Below the pieces are notes generated by a model. That model worked only from the letters and a program-made list of their open reading frames with translations. It searched no databases and was not told the origin of the DNA. A program made the translations under genes and the position numbers. A stretch of 64,000 bases of DNA from DASUPK01 sp963821705 (GTDB taxonomy: Bacteria; Actinomycetota; Thermoleophilia; Solirubrobacterales; 70-9): contig CAWGEV010000005.1 of NCBI GenBank assembly GCA_963821705.1, positions 248,001 to 312,000 on the forward strand. The letters are read 5' to 3'. Shown here piece by piece: positions 8,415 through 16,425 of this stretch (position 1 is the stretch's first letter; every line of letters begins with the position of its first letter).

Positions 8415-9302
8415 TCAGGCCTCCTTCAAAGGTTGTGGGACGAACACACCCGGGCCGGGCAGCTCGCGGTCCTCGTCGCCCTCTTCCTCGGCGACCCGCT
8501 GCGACCGCTTCTGCAGGTAGCTCATGCTCAACAGCACGGCCATCGCCAGCAGCGCCAGCACGATCGCGGCGGCGTAAGCACCGGCGAGATTGAACCCGTC
8601 GAACTCGGTTCTGACGAAGAGCGGCAGCGTCTGCGTCTTTCCGCTGATGTTGCCGGCGACGACGCTCACCGCACCGAACTCCCCCAACGCCCTCGCGGTC
8701 GCCAGGACGACGCCGTAGGTGACCCCCCAGCGGATCGCGGGCAGCGTCACCTTCCAAAACGTCTGCCAGGGAGTGGCGCCGAGCGTCTCGGCGGCCTCCT
8801 CCTGGTCGGTGCCGATCTCCTGCAGCACCGGCATTACCTCGCGCACCACGAAGGGCAGTGAGACAAAGATCGTGGCGAGCACCATGCCCGGAACCGAGAA
8901 GATCACCTGGACCCCCTGGTCCATCAGCCAACCGCCGAACCAGCTGTTGCGCGGCGCGTAGACCAGAAAGAGCGCGAGGCCGATGACGACGGGCGAGATC
9001 GCGAAGGGGACGTCGATGGCCGCGTTGAGCAGCGCCTTGCCGCGGAACTGCTGGCGCACCAGCACCAACGCGGTCACCACTCCGAAGATCGTGTTGAGCG
9101 GCACCGCGATGCCGACGCAGATGATCGTCAGCCAGAAGGCGTGCAAGCCGTCCGAGCTAGTGATTGCGTCGATCGGCTGGCTCAGCCCATGCTCGAAGGT
9201 CCGGTAGAAGATCATCGCGACGGGCACGATTATCAGCGCCGCCAGGTAGAGCAGGACGATCGAGCGGAGCCCGATGCGAATTCGCAGGCTAGGCGCGCTC
9301 AT
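8415..9302 (-). CDS. cysW: sulfate ABC importer permease CysW
   Basis: Inner-membrane permease of 295 residues with six predicted transmembrane segments and the EAA coupling loop (EEAAETLGATPWQTFWKVTLP) that contacts CysA. ARALGEFGAVSVVAGN is a conserved CysW/CysT stretch. The N terminus is short and the C terminus carries a charged cytoplasmic tail (RSQRVAEEEGDEDREL). Its first 14 bases overlap the end of cysT, which suggests translational coupling. Confidence 0.93.
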   Translation of the reverse strand: MSAPSLRIRIGLRSIVLLYLAALIIVPVAMIFYRTFEHGLSQPIDAITSSDGLHAFWLTIICVGIAVPLNTIFGVVTALVLVRQQFRGKALLNAAIDVPFAISPVVIGLALFLVYAPRNSWFGGWLMDQGVQVIFSVPGMVLATIFVSLPFVVREVMPVLQEIGTDQEEAAETLGATPWQTFWKVTLPAIRWGVTYGVVLATARALGEFGAVSVVAGNISGKTQTLPLFVRTEFDGFNLAGAYAAAIVLALLAMAVLLSMSYLQKRSQRVAEEEGDEDRELPGPGVFVPQPLKEA

Positions 9303-10128
9303 GCCTCGACCTCCAGCTCGCGAACACGTTCAGCGCGAACAGCAGTCCCACCGCCACGGCCAGCAGGAACACCGAGACTGCCGCCGCACCCGAGTAGTCG
9401 CTGGTCTGAACGCGGCCGTAGATGTAGACGGAGGCCACCTCGGTCTTGAACGGGACGTTCCCGGTCAGCAGGACCAGCGACCCGAACTCGCCGATCGCGC
9501 GGGCGAAGGCCAACCCACACCCGGCGATCACCGCCGGTACCAGGTTGGGCAGGACGATGCTGCGGAAGATCCGGTGGTTCGGCGCACCCAGCGAGGCCGC
9601 AGCCTCCTCCATCTCCCGGTCGACTTCCATCAGCACCGGCTGCACGGAGCGAACGACGAACGGAAGAGTGACGAAAAGCAGCGCCGCCACCACCGCGGCC
9701 CGGGTGTAGGCGAGGTGGATGCCGATCGGGGAGTTCGGCCCGTAGAGGGCGAGCAGGACGAGGCTCGCCACGATCGTCGGCAGCGCGAAGGGCAGGTCGA
9801 TGACCGAGTTCACGAGTCGCTTGCCGCGGAAGTCGTCGCGGACGAGGACCCACGCGATCAACGTGCCCATCAAGGCGTTGATCACGACCACGATCAGCGA
9901 CGAGATCAGCGTCAGCTTGATCGCCGCCATCGCCTCCTTGTCAGTGATCGCGCTCCAGAAGTGACCGAGGCCATCCGAGAAGCTCCGGCTGAACACCGCC
10001 GCGAGGGGGAGCAGCACGATCAGGCTGATCCAAAGCACGGCGGCGCCGCGCGTGAGCGCCGCTCCGCCGAGGGCGGGCCTGAAGCCCGCCCTCGGCGGTC
10101 TGGCTACAGCGGTGTCGGCTGATGCCAT
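9289..10128 (-). CDS. cysT: sulfate ABC importer permease CysT (CysU)
   Basis: Partner permease of CysW, 279 residues, six predicted membrane segments, EAA loop EEAAASLGAPNHRIFRSIVLP and ARAIGEFGSLVLLTGN. The N-terminal 30 residues are Pro/Arg/Ala rich (VARPPRAGFRPALGG) and are encoded by a perfect 15-bp inverted repeat, described separately. It overlaps cysW by 14 bases and lies 22 bases after sbp. Confidence 0.93.
   Translation of the reverse strand: MASADTAVARPPRAGFRPALGGAALTRGAAVLWISLIVLLPLAAVFSRSFSDGLGHFWSAITDKEAMAAIKLTLISSLIVVVINALMGTLIAWVLVRDDFRGKRLVNSVIDLPFALPTIVASLVLLALYGPNSPIGIHLAYTRAAVVAALLFVTLPFVVRSVQPVLMEVDREMEEAAASLGAPNHRIFRSIVLPNLVPAVIAGCGLAFARAIGEFGSLVLLTGNVPFKTEVASVYIYGRVQTSDYSGAAAVSVFLLAVAVGLLFALNVFASWRSRHERA
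10064..10098. repeat. perfect 15-bp hairpin inside the start of cysT
   Basis: CCGCCGAGGGCGGGC, the loop CTGAA, then the exact complement. It covers codons 11-22 of cysT, 30-65 bases after the start codon. A stem this long would be stable in the mRNA between sbp and cysT, and could set relative expression or be an inserted repeat. Confidence 0.85.
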
Positions 10129-10150
10129 TGCGGCGTCTCGCTCCTGACGA

Positions 10151-11191
10151 CTAGCTCGTCGGGTTGCCGAGGTTCTTCTCGGCCTGAGTCACCCAGCCGT
10201 TGTCCCCGAAGAACGGATCCGAGACCTTGCTCCAGCCACCGAACTGGTCAATGGTGAAGAGGCCCGACGGGATCGGGAACTTGCTGGCGTTCTTGTCGAA
10301 CACCGACTTGACGACCGGCCGATAGCCGGCGTCGGCGAACTTCTGCTGGGCGGCGTCCGTGTAGAGGTAGTTCACGAACTTCTGTGCCTCCGACGGAGCG
10401 TCCTTGGTGACCGCGATCGGGTTCTCGATCAGGATCGTGCGGTCGGGAATGATGTAGTCGAGCTTGACGCCGTCCTTCTTCGCCTGGATGGCGTCGTTCT
10501 CGTAGCCGACCAGCACGTCGCCCTTGCCGCTCGCGAACGTGTTGAGCGAGTCACGGGCACTCGAGTCCTGCACCGACGTGTTGGCCAGCACCTGCTTGAC
10601 GAAGGCCTGCGCCTGGGCGGGCGACTTGCCCTCGTTGATCTGCGACCCGTAGATGGCCATGATGTTCCAGCGCGCTCCGCCGGAGGTGGCCGGGTTCGGG
10701 TCGATCACGTCGACGCCCGGCTTGCCCAGGTCATCGAAGCTGGTGATGTGCTTCGGGTTGCCCGGCCGGACCGCGAGCGTCACGACCGAATTGGTGACGA
10801 TGCCCTTGTACTGGTTCTTGTTCCAGTCCTGCGAGACGAGCCCCGCATCGACGAGACGGGTCATGTCGGGCTCCAGCGAGAACTCGACGACGTCGGCCGG
10901 CTGACCCGACTCGACGGCGCGGCTCTGGTCGCCCGAAGCCCCGAACGAGTTGGAGAAGCTGACGTCCTTGCCGTCAGAGGTGCCCTTGAACCCCGGCTCG
11001 AGGCTCTGCTCGTAGACCTGCTGCGGAGTCGAGTAAGCCACCAGGTTGAGGGTGGTGCCGCTCGAACCGCACGCGGCGATGCCGATGGTCGCTCCGAGAG
11101 CGACCGCGGCGATCCCAAGCCGTGCGACGAGGCGCCCCGGCCGGCGCTTCCTGTTTCCCTGAGTCATGGAAGGTTTTAGACCTTTCTTCAT
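10151..11191 (-). CDS. sbp: sulfate-binding lipoprotein of the ABC importer
   Basis: Extracytoplasmic solute-binding protein that delivers sulfate (or thiosulfate) to CysTW. Start chosen at ATG 11191 because AAGGA lies five bases upstream; a TTG at 11206 has no such site. Basic residues precede a hydrophobic stretch ending in the lipobox GIAAC, so Cys41 is the likely lipidated residue. Family motifs include FSNSFGASGDQSRAVESG, ADVVEFSLEPDM, PNPATSGGARWNIMAIYG and VGYENDAI. Length is 346 residues, normal for Sbp/CysP. It is first in the operon, so the sequence before it is the likely control region. Confidence 0.93.
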   Translation of the reverse strand: MKKGLKPSMTQGNRKRRPGRLVARLGIAAVALGATIGIAACGSSGTTLNLVAYSTPQQVYEQSLEPGFKGTSDGKDVSFSNSFGASGDQSRAVESGQPADVVEFSLEPDMTRLVDAGLVSQDWNKNQYKGIVTNSVVTLAVRPGNPKHITSFDDLGKPGVDVIDPNPATSGGARWNIMAIYGSQINEGKSPAQAQAFVKQVLANTSVQDSSARDSLNTFASGKGDVLVGYENDAIQAKKDGVKLDYIIPDRTILIENPIAVTKDAPSEAQKFVNYLYTDAAQQKFADAGYRPVVKSVFDKNASKFPIPSGLFTIDQFGGWSKVSDPFFGDNGWVTQAEKNLGNPTS

Positions 11192-11245
11192 TGGGTTCCT
11201 TGTCAAGAAACGCGCCAGGCTAGCAGCTTCTCGACTTTTTGGATC

Positions 11246-11296
11246 AAAAACCTCCTAATTCCCTACCTGATTGGGGGAAATGCCATCAAACCTCCT
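11246..11296. promoter_or_regulatory. repeats upstream of the sulfate importer operon, possible Rrf2 operator
   Basis: AAACCTCCT occurs twice, at 11248-11256 and 11288-11296, 40 bases apart, each preceded by ATCA. Between them lies an imperfect inverted repeat, ATTCCC (11258-11263) with GGGGAAAT ending at 11281. The region is AT-richer than its surroundings and lies 55-105 bases before the sbp start. The Rrf2 gene at the other end of the cluster is the natural candidate to bind here. This is inference; no consensus could be tested. Confidence 0.4.
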
Positions 11297-11349
11297 GAAA
11301 GCAGGGCTTTTGCCCCGCAAAAGCGGCAGCACACGACGCTGGACTCGGG

Positions 11350-13410
11350 CTAGAAGAGCTTCGTCTGGGCGATCTGCGGCTCAGCCCGCGCCGCCGCCCT
11401 GCGCTTGCGGCGTGCCTCGAGTCGTGCCCGCCGGCTGTAGCGGGGATCCTGGGAGAGGTTCGGCGCCCGGACCAGGCCGCCGATCCGCTTGCGCTCGGAG
11501 GGAGGCGCGTAGGCCCGCCCCTGGTAGAGCTCCTCGTACCGCGGTGAGAGGTCCGGCCGCGCGGACGAGAGCCAGGCCATGAAGACCTCCTTCACCCCCG
11601 GGCGCAGATGGAGTGCGATGCCATTGACGAAGGTCGCACCCGCCTCCTCCGCGATCGAGACGATCTCCTCCACCAGCTCCGGCAAGTCGTTGATGCCCGG
11701 CATCAGCGGGGCGATCAGCACGCCGGAGGGGATCCCCGCCTCGTTGAACGCCGCGACCGCCTCGAGCCGCTTGCGCGGGTGCGGCGTATGCGGCTCGGTC
11801 TGGCGCCAGATCTTCTCGTCGAGGGTCGGGACCGAGAAGTTGACGCTGACGTCCACGACCTCCGCCAGCTCGAGAAAGAGGTCGAGATCGCGCGTGGCCA
11901 GCGGAGACTTCGTCAGGACCGAGAGCGGCGTCTCGAAGTCCCGGAGCGCCTCGATCATCGGCGGCATCAGCCGGTAGCGGCCCTCCGCCCACTGGTACGG
12001 ATCGGTGTTGGTCCCGATCGCCACCAGCTCCCGCTTCCAGCTCGGTCGCGCCAGCTCGGCTCGCAGCAGCTCCGGCACGTTGACCTTGACCACGATCTCG
12101 CGCTCGAAGTCTCGCCCGGCGTCCAGGTCTAGGTAGGTGTGGGTGTTGCGCGCGAAGCAGTTGTGGCTTACGACTCCATTGGCAATGAAGTCGCCGGTGC
12201 CCGTGGTGATGTCGAAGAGCTGCCGCTTCCCGAGAGGCTCAAGGGATCTGACGCGGAGCTCCGAGTCGCTCTTTAGGGCGGTGCCCTCGAAGGAGCGCTT
12301 TCGCGTGATTGCTGGGTCTGTCAAGTGAAAGAAGCGACAAACCTCGCGCAAGCCTCCCCTGAGGCGGACGTTCATGACGCCGTCGGTGGCCCTTCGCTCG
12401 ACTGCATAGTCGAAGCCAAGGAGTCGGAGCGACCAGGTGGTCCAATCGATGATCTCCTCATCGCGGTTGGAGATCCGGAAGACACCCCGCGAGTAACAGC
12501 CCTCCGCGTCGAAAATCCCGGCAAGGAAACCCCTGGCCCAGAGCGGCTGCGAACCGCGTGGCCACTCGATCGCCTCGGTTATCCGCTCAAACGCTGAGCG
12601 CGTCTGGTTGCGAAGAGCCCTCATCTCTCGATGAGCGGCTGTCGCGGCCGCGAAGACAAACTCGTGCGCCTTCACGCCGATGTCGTCGAGGTACTCCTTG
12701 GCACGTCGCAACGCGTCAAGGTCGGCGAGGGCCAGTCGGAACCGGTAAAGGTGCTGACCCGACCGCTCCGGTCGGCTGTCCGCATAGCGGCGGAGGTTCG
12801 CGTCGCCTCGGACGAGACCACACAGGTATCCGCGTCGATAGATCGGTGCGTCGGTGTCGGGTCCGTCGGCGAACCCTCCGATTCCCATGAGTTCATCGTT
12901 CAGAGTGAGATGAGGTCGTTGGAAAGGGCCATTCTGGGCTCCCACCACGTGTTTCCACGTCCCGCGTCGACTGAGGAATCGGTGGTCACCGCCGGCCACA
13001 AGCTCGGTCCCGTCCTCCAGCGTGACTCGGTAGGCCTCCTTCTCCGTCTCCCAGTGAGCCAGCACTTCGGTGATCGCGTAGTGCCTGTAGGTGGGACCCT
13101 TCGTCGTCCCATAGATGCGCTCTCCAATCTCGAGATCCGCGAGCTGTTTGACGCGCCCGTCGGCCGTCAGGATCGGGGTATCGCCCACGAGGCAGTAGGG
13201 GCAGGCATGCACGCAGCCCCTGAATGCATTGACCGTGTAGTTGAACGGCAGGTAGTCCCCGGGCACCTTGTTGAGGGCTGACTTGGCGCGAACCTCGTGG
13301 AAGTTGATGCCGAGGGCCTCGGGAGCGTCGAAAGTCCGGACGCGCTCCACATCGAGGCCTGGCAGGCTCCTACCCCGCTCTCTCTCGACCTTTTGTGCGT
13401 CCCAGCGCAT
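11350..13410 (-). CDS. Rv2578c/SplB-like radical SAM protein interrupted by an intein
   Basis: Start taken at ATG 13410 (MRWDAQKVERERG), where homologues begin and where GGAG lies just upstream; ATG 13461 would place the LexA box inside the coding region edge. The extein has CxxxCxxC (C66, C70, then C418 after splicing; RGCVHACPY joined to CFARNTH), which holds the radical SAM 4Fe-4S cluster, then GTNTDPYQ, SVLTKSP and LMPGIND. It belongs to COG1533, whose known member SplB repairs spore photoproduct, but the activity of this branch is not known to me. Mature length after loss of the 345-residue intein is about 341. A perfect LexA box upstream suggests induction by DNA damage. Confidence 0.88.
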   Translation of the reverse strand: MRWDAQKVERERGRSLPGLDVERVRTFDAPEALGINFHEVRAKSALNKVPGDYLPFNYTVNAFRGCVHACPYCLVGDTPILTADGRVKQLADLEIGERIYGTTKGPTYRHYAITEVLAHWETEKEAYRVTLEDGTELVAGGDHRFLSRRGTWKHVVGAQNGPFQRPHLTLNDELMGIGGFADGPDTDAPIYRRGYLCGLVRGDANLRRYADSRPERSGQHLYRFRLALADLDALRRAKEYLDDIGVKAHEFVFAAATAAHREMRALRNQTRSAFERITEAIEWPRGSQPLWARGFLAGIFDAEGCYSRGVFRISNRDEEIIDWTTWSLRLLGFDYAVERRATDGVMNVRLRGGLREVCRFFHLTDPAITRKRSFEGTALKSDSELRVRSLEPLGKRQLFDITTGTGDFIANGVVSHNCFARNTHTYLDLDAGRDFEREIVVKVNVPELLRAELARPSWKRELVAIGTNTDPYQWAEGRYRLMPPMIEALRDFETPLSVLTKSPLATRDLDLFLELAEVVDVSVNFSVPTLDEKIWRQTEPHTPHPRKRLEAVAAFNEAGIPSGVLIAPLMPGINDLPELVEEIVSIAEEAGATFVNGIALHLRPGVKEVFMAWLSSARPDLSPRYEELYQGRAYAPPSERKRIGGLVRAPNLSQDPRYSRRARLEARRKRRAAARAEPQIAQTKLF
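12160..13194 (-). mobile_element. LAGLIDADG homing intein within the radical SAM gene
   Basis: 345 codons in frame. It starts with Cys1 (CLVGDTPIL, residue 73 of the host ORF) and ends VVSHN followed by Cys+1, so all four splice-junction residues are intact. A block B His (GGDH) is present. Two dodecapeptide motifs, YLCGLVRGDA and FLAGIFDAEG, mark a central LAGLIDADG endonuclease, with acidic residues retained in both. The intein therefore looks active for splicing and probably for homing. Confidence 0.93.
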
Positions 13411-13444
13411 CCCTCTCCAGTCTTGCACCGCGCGGATCTCGAAT

Positions 13445-13468
13445 CGAACGTATGTTCGCATACGTTCG
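13445..13468. promoter_or_regulatory. LexA (SOS) box in a divergent promoter
   Basis: CGAACGTATGTTCG at 13445-13458 is a perfect CGAAC-N4-GTTCG LexA site of the Gram-positive type. It is nested in a larger palindrome: CGAACGTATG, TTCG, CATACGTTCG. It lies 35 bases before the radical SAM start on the minus strand and about 58 bases before the gene at 13527 on the plus strand. Confidence 0.8.
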
Positions 13469-13526
13469 CCTCGTTTCCAAGCCGTTCAACGCCGAGACGG
13501 CCGGTTCTGTGAGGATCAAGGGACTC

Positions 13527-14120
13527 ATGTCGGAGAGCAGCTCTCAGCTCCACCCCGCGGAGCACCGCGCCTACCGGGAGCTCTACGCATCCGCGCGGCA
13601 TCTCACCCATCGCTGGGGCCGGCTGGCCCGGGCGCTGGACGGGACCCCCGTGAGCGACGCTCTCGCGAGCGGCGCCGTCGAGGCCGAGCACCTCCTCGAG
13701 GACCTCGCCCCTCGGACCGAGGCCTACGGGTTGCGCGGCTGGCCGATGGCAGAGGGGGTCGGGGCCCGCCTCGCGGACGTCCGCACCGCATTCGTGGACC
13801 GAGGCGCGGATGCGGGGATGGCGGCGCGCTTCGCCGTGCTCGACGCCGAGCACCTGACGACGCTCCTTCGCCAGCTCGCCGAGCTGGCCCGGGCGCGAGA
13901 GGACCGCGACCTCGCGGGCTTCTGCGAGGAGTGGGCGGTCCGCTTCGAGTTGCAGTTGGACGCGGTCCGCGAGGACGCCGTCAAGCTCGGCACCGATCCG
14001 GACCGGACCGCCGCTCCGGTGGACGACTCGCTGATCAACCGCGCGGCGCACGGCATCGGCTGGACGTTCGGGGCGGTCGGAGAGGGCATCGACCGGATCG
14101 CCGGTCGCCGGCGCGGCTAG
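13527..14120 (+). CDS. hypothetical helical protein, divergent partner of the SOS-boxed radical SAM gene
   Basis: 197 residues from ATG 13527, chosen because AAGGGA lies five bases upstream. I do not recognise the family. The sequence is rich in Ala, Glu, Leu and Arg, predicted almost all helical, with no signal peptide or membrane segment. Features include AEHRAYRELYASARHLTHRWGR, an EAEHLLEDLAP segment and a repeat-like second half (RFAVLDAEHLTTLLRQ, FELQLDAVREDAVK). The spacing of H and E residues is faintly ferritin- or haemerythrin-like, but this is weak. It shares its promoter region, and so perhaps LexA control, with the radical SAM gene. Its stop codon overlaps the convergent thiG stop in CTAG. 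Confidence 0.75.
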   Translation: MSESSSQLHPAEHRAYRELYASARHLTHRWGRLARALDGTPVSDALASGAVEAEHLLEDLAPRTEAYGLRGWPMAEGVGARLADVRTAFVDRGADAGMAARFAVLDAEHLTTLLRQLAELARAREDRDLAGFCEEWAVRFELQLDAVREDAVKLGTDPDRTAAPVDDSLINRAAHGIGWTFGAVGEGIDRIAGRRRG

Positions 14121-15094
14121 GACAACTCGGCCTGACCCTCGACGGGGGTCGACGCCTCGGCGTGCAGCCGGCGAGGGATCCGTCCGGCCCGGCGAGCGGC
14201 CCAGCCCGCCTCGACCGCGGACCGCATCGCGACGGCCATGCCGGCCGGATCCTCCGCCCGGGAGACCGAGCTCGCGAGCAGGACGGCGTCGCAGCCCAGC
14301 TCCATCGCCAGTGCCGCATCCGAGGCCGTGCCGATTCCCGCGTCGAGGATCACCGGCACCGCCGCGCGCTCCGCGATGATCCGCACGTTGTACGGGTTCC
14401 TGACTCCCATCCCGGACCCGATCGGTGACCCGAGCGGCATCACCGCGGCGCAGCCGGCCTCCTCGAGTCGCCGCGCCAGGATCGGGTCGTCGTTGGTGTA
14501 CGGCAGCACCGTGAAGCCGTCATCGACCAGGGTCTCCGCGGCGTCCACCAGCTCGACCGCGTCCGGGAAGAGCGTGCGATCGTCGCCGATCACCTCGAGC
14601 TTCACCCAGTCGGTCTCGAACGCCTCCCGCGCGAGCTTCGCTGTCCGCACCGCGTCCCTGGCCGTGTAGCAGCCGGCGGTATTCGGGAGCGCGAACAGCC
14701 CGAGCCGCCGGATCACATCGAGCACCGAGCCCTCCGCGTCGGGATCCACGCGGCGAAGCGCGACCGTGACGATCTCGGTCCCCGACGCGATCAGGGCCTC
14801 CTCCATCTGCTCGAGCGAGCGGAAGCCGCCGGTGCCGACGATCAGGCGGGAGCCCCAGCTGCGGCCACCGAGCTCGAATCCATCCTCTGCGCCACCCTGG
14901 ATGGCGGCCAGGACCTCGATTCTCTGACCGTCAGCGAGCATCGTGTCGTTCCAGGCGCTACGCGGCACCACCTCGCCCTCGAGCGCGACCGCTAGACCGC
15001 GCCCCTCGACCGCGGCGCCGGACGCCTCGATGGCCGTCGCGACGGTCGCCTCCTCGGGGAGAACGACGATCGTGCCGTTGAGCTCGACGTTCAC
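14117..15094 (-). CDS. thiG: ThiS-ThiG fusion: sulfur carrier plus thiazole synthase
   Basis: Makes the thiazole phosphate half of thiamine. Residues 1-68 form a ThiS ubiquitin-like domain (MNVELNG start, ending AAIQGG); residues about 72-325 form the ThiG TIM barrel with GTGGFRS, ALRRVDP, LPNTAGC, the Schiff-base Lys165 in WVKLEVIGD, and PLGSPIGSG. In stand-alone ThiS the terminal Gly-Gly becomes a thiocarboxylate, but here it is internal and followed by AEDGFELGG, so either cleavage after Gly68 or another mechanism is needed. Overlaps thiO by four bases. No thiF or separate thiS is in the window. Confidence 0.93.
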   Translation of the reverse strand: MNVELNGTIVVLPEEATVATAIEASGAAVEGRGLAVALEGEVVPRSAWNDTMLADGQRIEVLAAIQGGAEDGFELGGRSWGSRLIVGTGGFRSLEQMEEALIASGTEIVTVALRRVDPDAEGSVLDVIRRLGLFALPNTAGCYTARDAVRTAKLAREAFETDWVKLEVIGDDRTLFPDAVELVDAAETLVDDGFTVLPYTNDDPILARRLEEAGCAAVMPLGSPIGSGMGVRNPYNVRIIAERAAVPVILDAGIGTASDAALAMELGCDAVLLASSVSRAEDPAGMAVAMRSAVEAGWAARRAGRIPRRLHAEASTPVEGQAELS

Positions 15095-16242
15095 GCGACC
15101 TCCACGGAAGCGGCGGCGAAGCGCCGGGGCGAGAACGGATCGAGATCGACCGGCGCGGGCCTGTCAGCGAGCAGCGAGGCGATGCACTCGGCGGTCAGGG
15201 GGGCCTGAAGGACGCCGTTGCGGAAGTGCCCCGACGCGATCAACAGCCCGTCAGCCGCCCGGCCGACCAGCGGGGCGTTGTCGGGGCTGCCGGGCCTCAG
15301 GCCGGCGGTTGCCTCCAGGAGCTCCATCTCGGCGATCCCGGGGATGACCCGGTAGGCCTCACGCAGCAGCTCGTGGATCCCGCCGGCCGTCACGGTCGTG
15401 TCGAAGCCGCGCTCCTCCACGGTGGCGCCGATGACCAGCCGGCCGTCCCCGCGGGGGACCATGTAGACCCTGTCGCCGGCCACGATCCGCTCGCATGCCG
15501 GCGTGTCGGCGGGACCGCGCAGCGTCAGGATCTCCCCCTTCACGGGCCTCACCGGCGGTCTCAGCTCCGGCGGCAGCCATTCGAGCCGCCCCGACCAGCA
15601 ACCCGCTGTGAGCACCAGCTCGCCGGCCGAGAACTCGCGCCCGTCCTCGACCTGAACCCGCCACCGACCGCCGGCGCGGGCGGCGGCGATCACCTCGGCG
15701 CCCGCGTGAACCTCGACCCCAACCCGCTCCAGGGCGGCCAACAGCGCGGCGGCCACTCGGCGAGGATCGACGCGGGCCTCCCCGGGGACGTGGGCGCCGC
15801 CGCTGACGCCCGTCGCCAGACCCGGCTCCATGGTGCGGCATGCCCGTCCGGACATCCATTCGGAGTGGATGCCGAGGCTGCGGTGCAGCTCGTAGCGCCG
15901 TCGCAGCTCCTCGGCCTCGTCGCGATCAAGCGCGACATGCAGTGCACCCTCCCGGGAGAAGCCGGTCTCGATCCCGGATGTCCGCTCGAGCTCGGAGGCG
16001 AAACCCGGCCAGCGCTCCAGCGACTCGAGGTTGAAGCGGAGCAGGGCCTCCTCACCCCACGAGGCCTCACCCGCGGGCGCGAGCATCCCGGCAGCGACGC
16101 CGGTGGCGCCCGAGGCCGGACGGTCCCGCTCCAGCACGCAGACGTGCGCCCCATCCTGAGCCGCGCGTAGCGCGCAGGAGAGACCGATCACGCCGCCGCC
16201 GACGAAGATCGCGTCGCATTCGCTGTTTCCGTTCTCGCTCAA
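15091..16242 (-). CDS. thiO: glycine oxidase ThiO
   Basis: FAD enzyme that oxidises glycine to the imine used by ThiG. 383 residues: N-terminal FAD-binding GGGVIGLSCALRAA, ERDRPASGATGVAAGMLAP, and C-terminal GLRPGSPDNAPLVG with the late FAD motif ASGHFRNGVLQAP. The start is TTG 16242, supported by GGAGA (16249-16253) upstream. It is first in a thiO-thiG unit controlled by the TPP riboswitch. Length is normal. Confidence 0.94.
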   Translation of the reverse strand: MSENGNSECDAIFVGGGVIGLSCALRAAQDGAHVCVLERDRPASGATGVAAGMLAPAGEASWGEEALLRFNLESLERWPGFASELERTSGIETGFSREGALHVALDRDEAEELRRRYELHRSLGIHSEWMSGRACRTMEPGLATGVSGGAHVPGEARVDPRRVAAALLAALERVGVEVHAGAEVIAAARAGGRWRVQVEDGREFSAGELVLTAGCWSGRLEWLPPELRPPVRPVKGEILTLRGPADTPACERIVAGDRVYMVPRGDGRLVIGATVEERGFDTTVTAGGIHELLREAYRVIPGIAEMELLEATAGLRPGSPDNAPLVGRAADGLLIASGHFRNGVLQAPLTAECIASLLADRPAPVDLDPFSPRRFAAASVEVA

Positions 16243-16271
16243 AGCCGCTCTCCGCGGCCGATGCGCTCCAA

Positions 16272-16360
16272 CCTCCCTGCGCCGGCATTACCCGGATCAG
16301 GTTCAGACGGTCGGCGGCGCTTCAGCCGCCCTCTCAGCCCGTTTGGTGGGCTCCCGTTAC
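16272..16360 (-). promoter_or_regulatory. TPP riboswitch (THI element)
   Basis: On the minus strand the conserved pieces appear in order: ACGGGAGCCC, GGGCTGAGAGGG, a variable P3 arm (GGCGGCTGAAGCGCCGCC), CTGAACCTGATCCGGGTAAT and GCCGGCGCAGGGAGG. It ends 30 bases before the thiO TTG and 19 before its ribosome site, so it probably blocks translation of thiO-thiG when thiamine pyrophosphate is bound. The divergent thiE gene is not under it. Confidence 0.96.
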
Positions 16361-16425
16361 AGGGCCATCGTACCCCCGCAGATCCGTCCTACCCGTGGAG
16401 AGCCGTCATCTACGCTGCCATTGCA

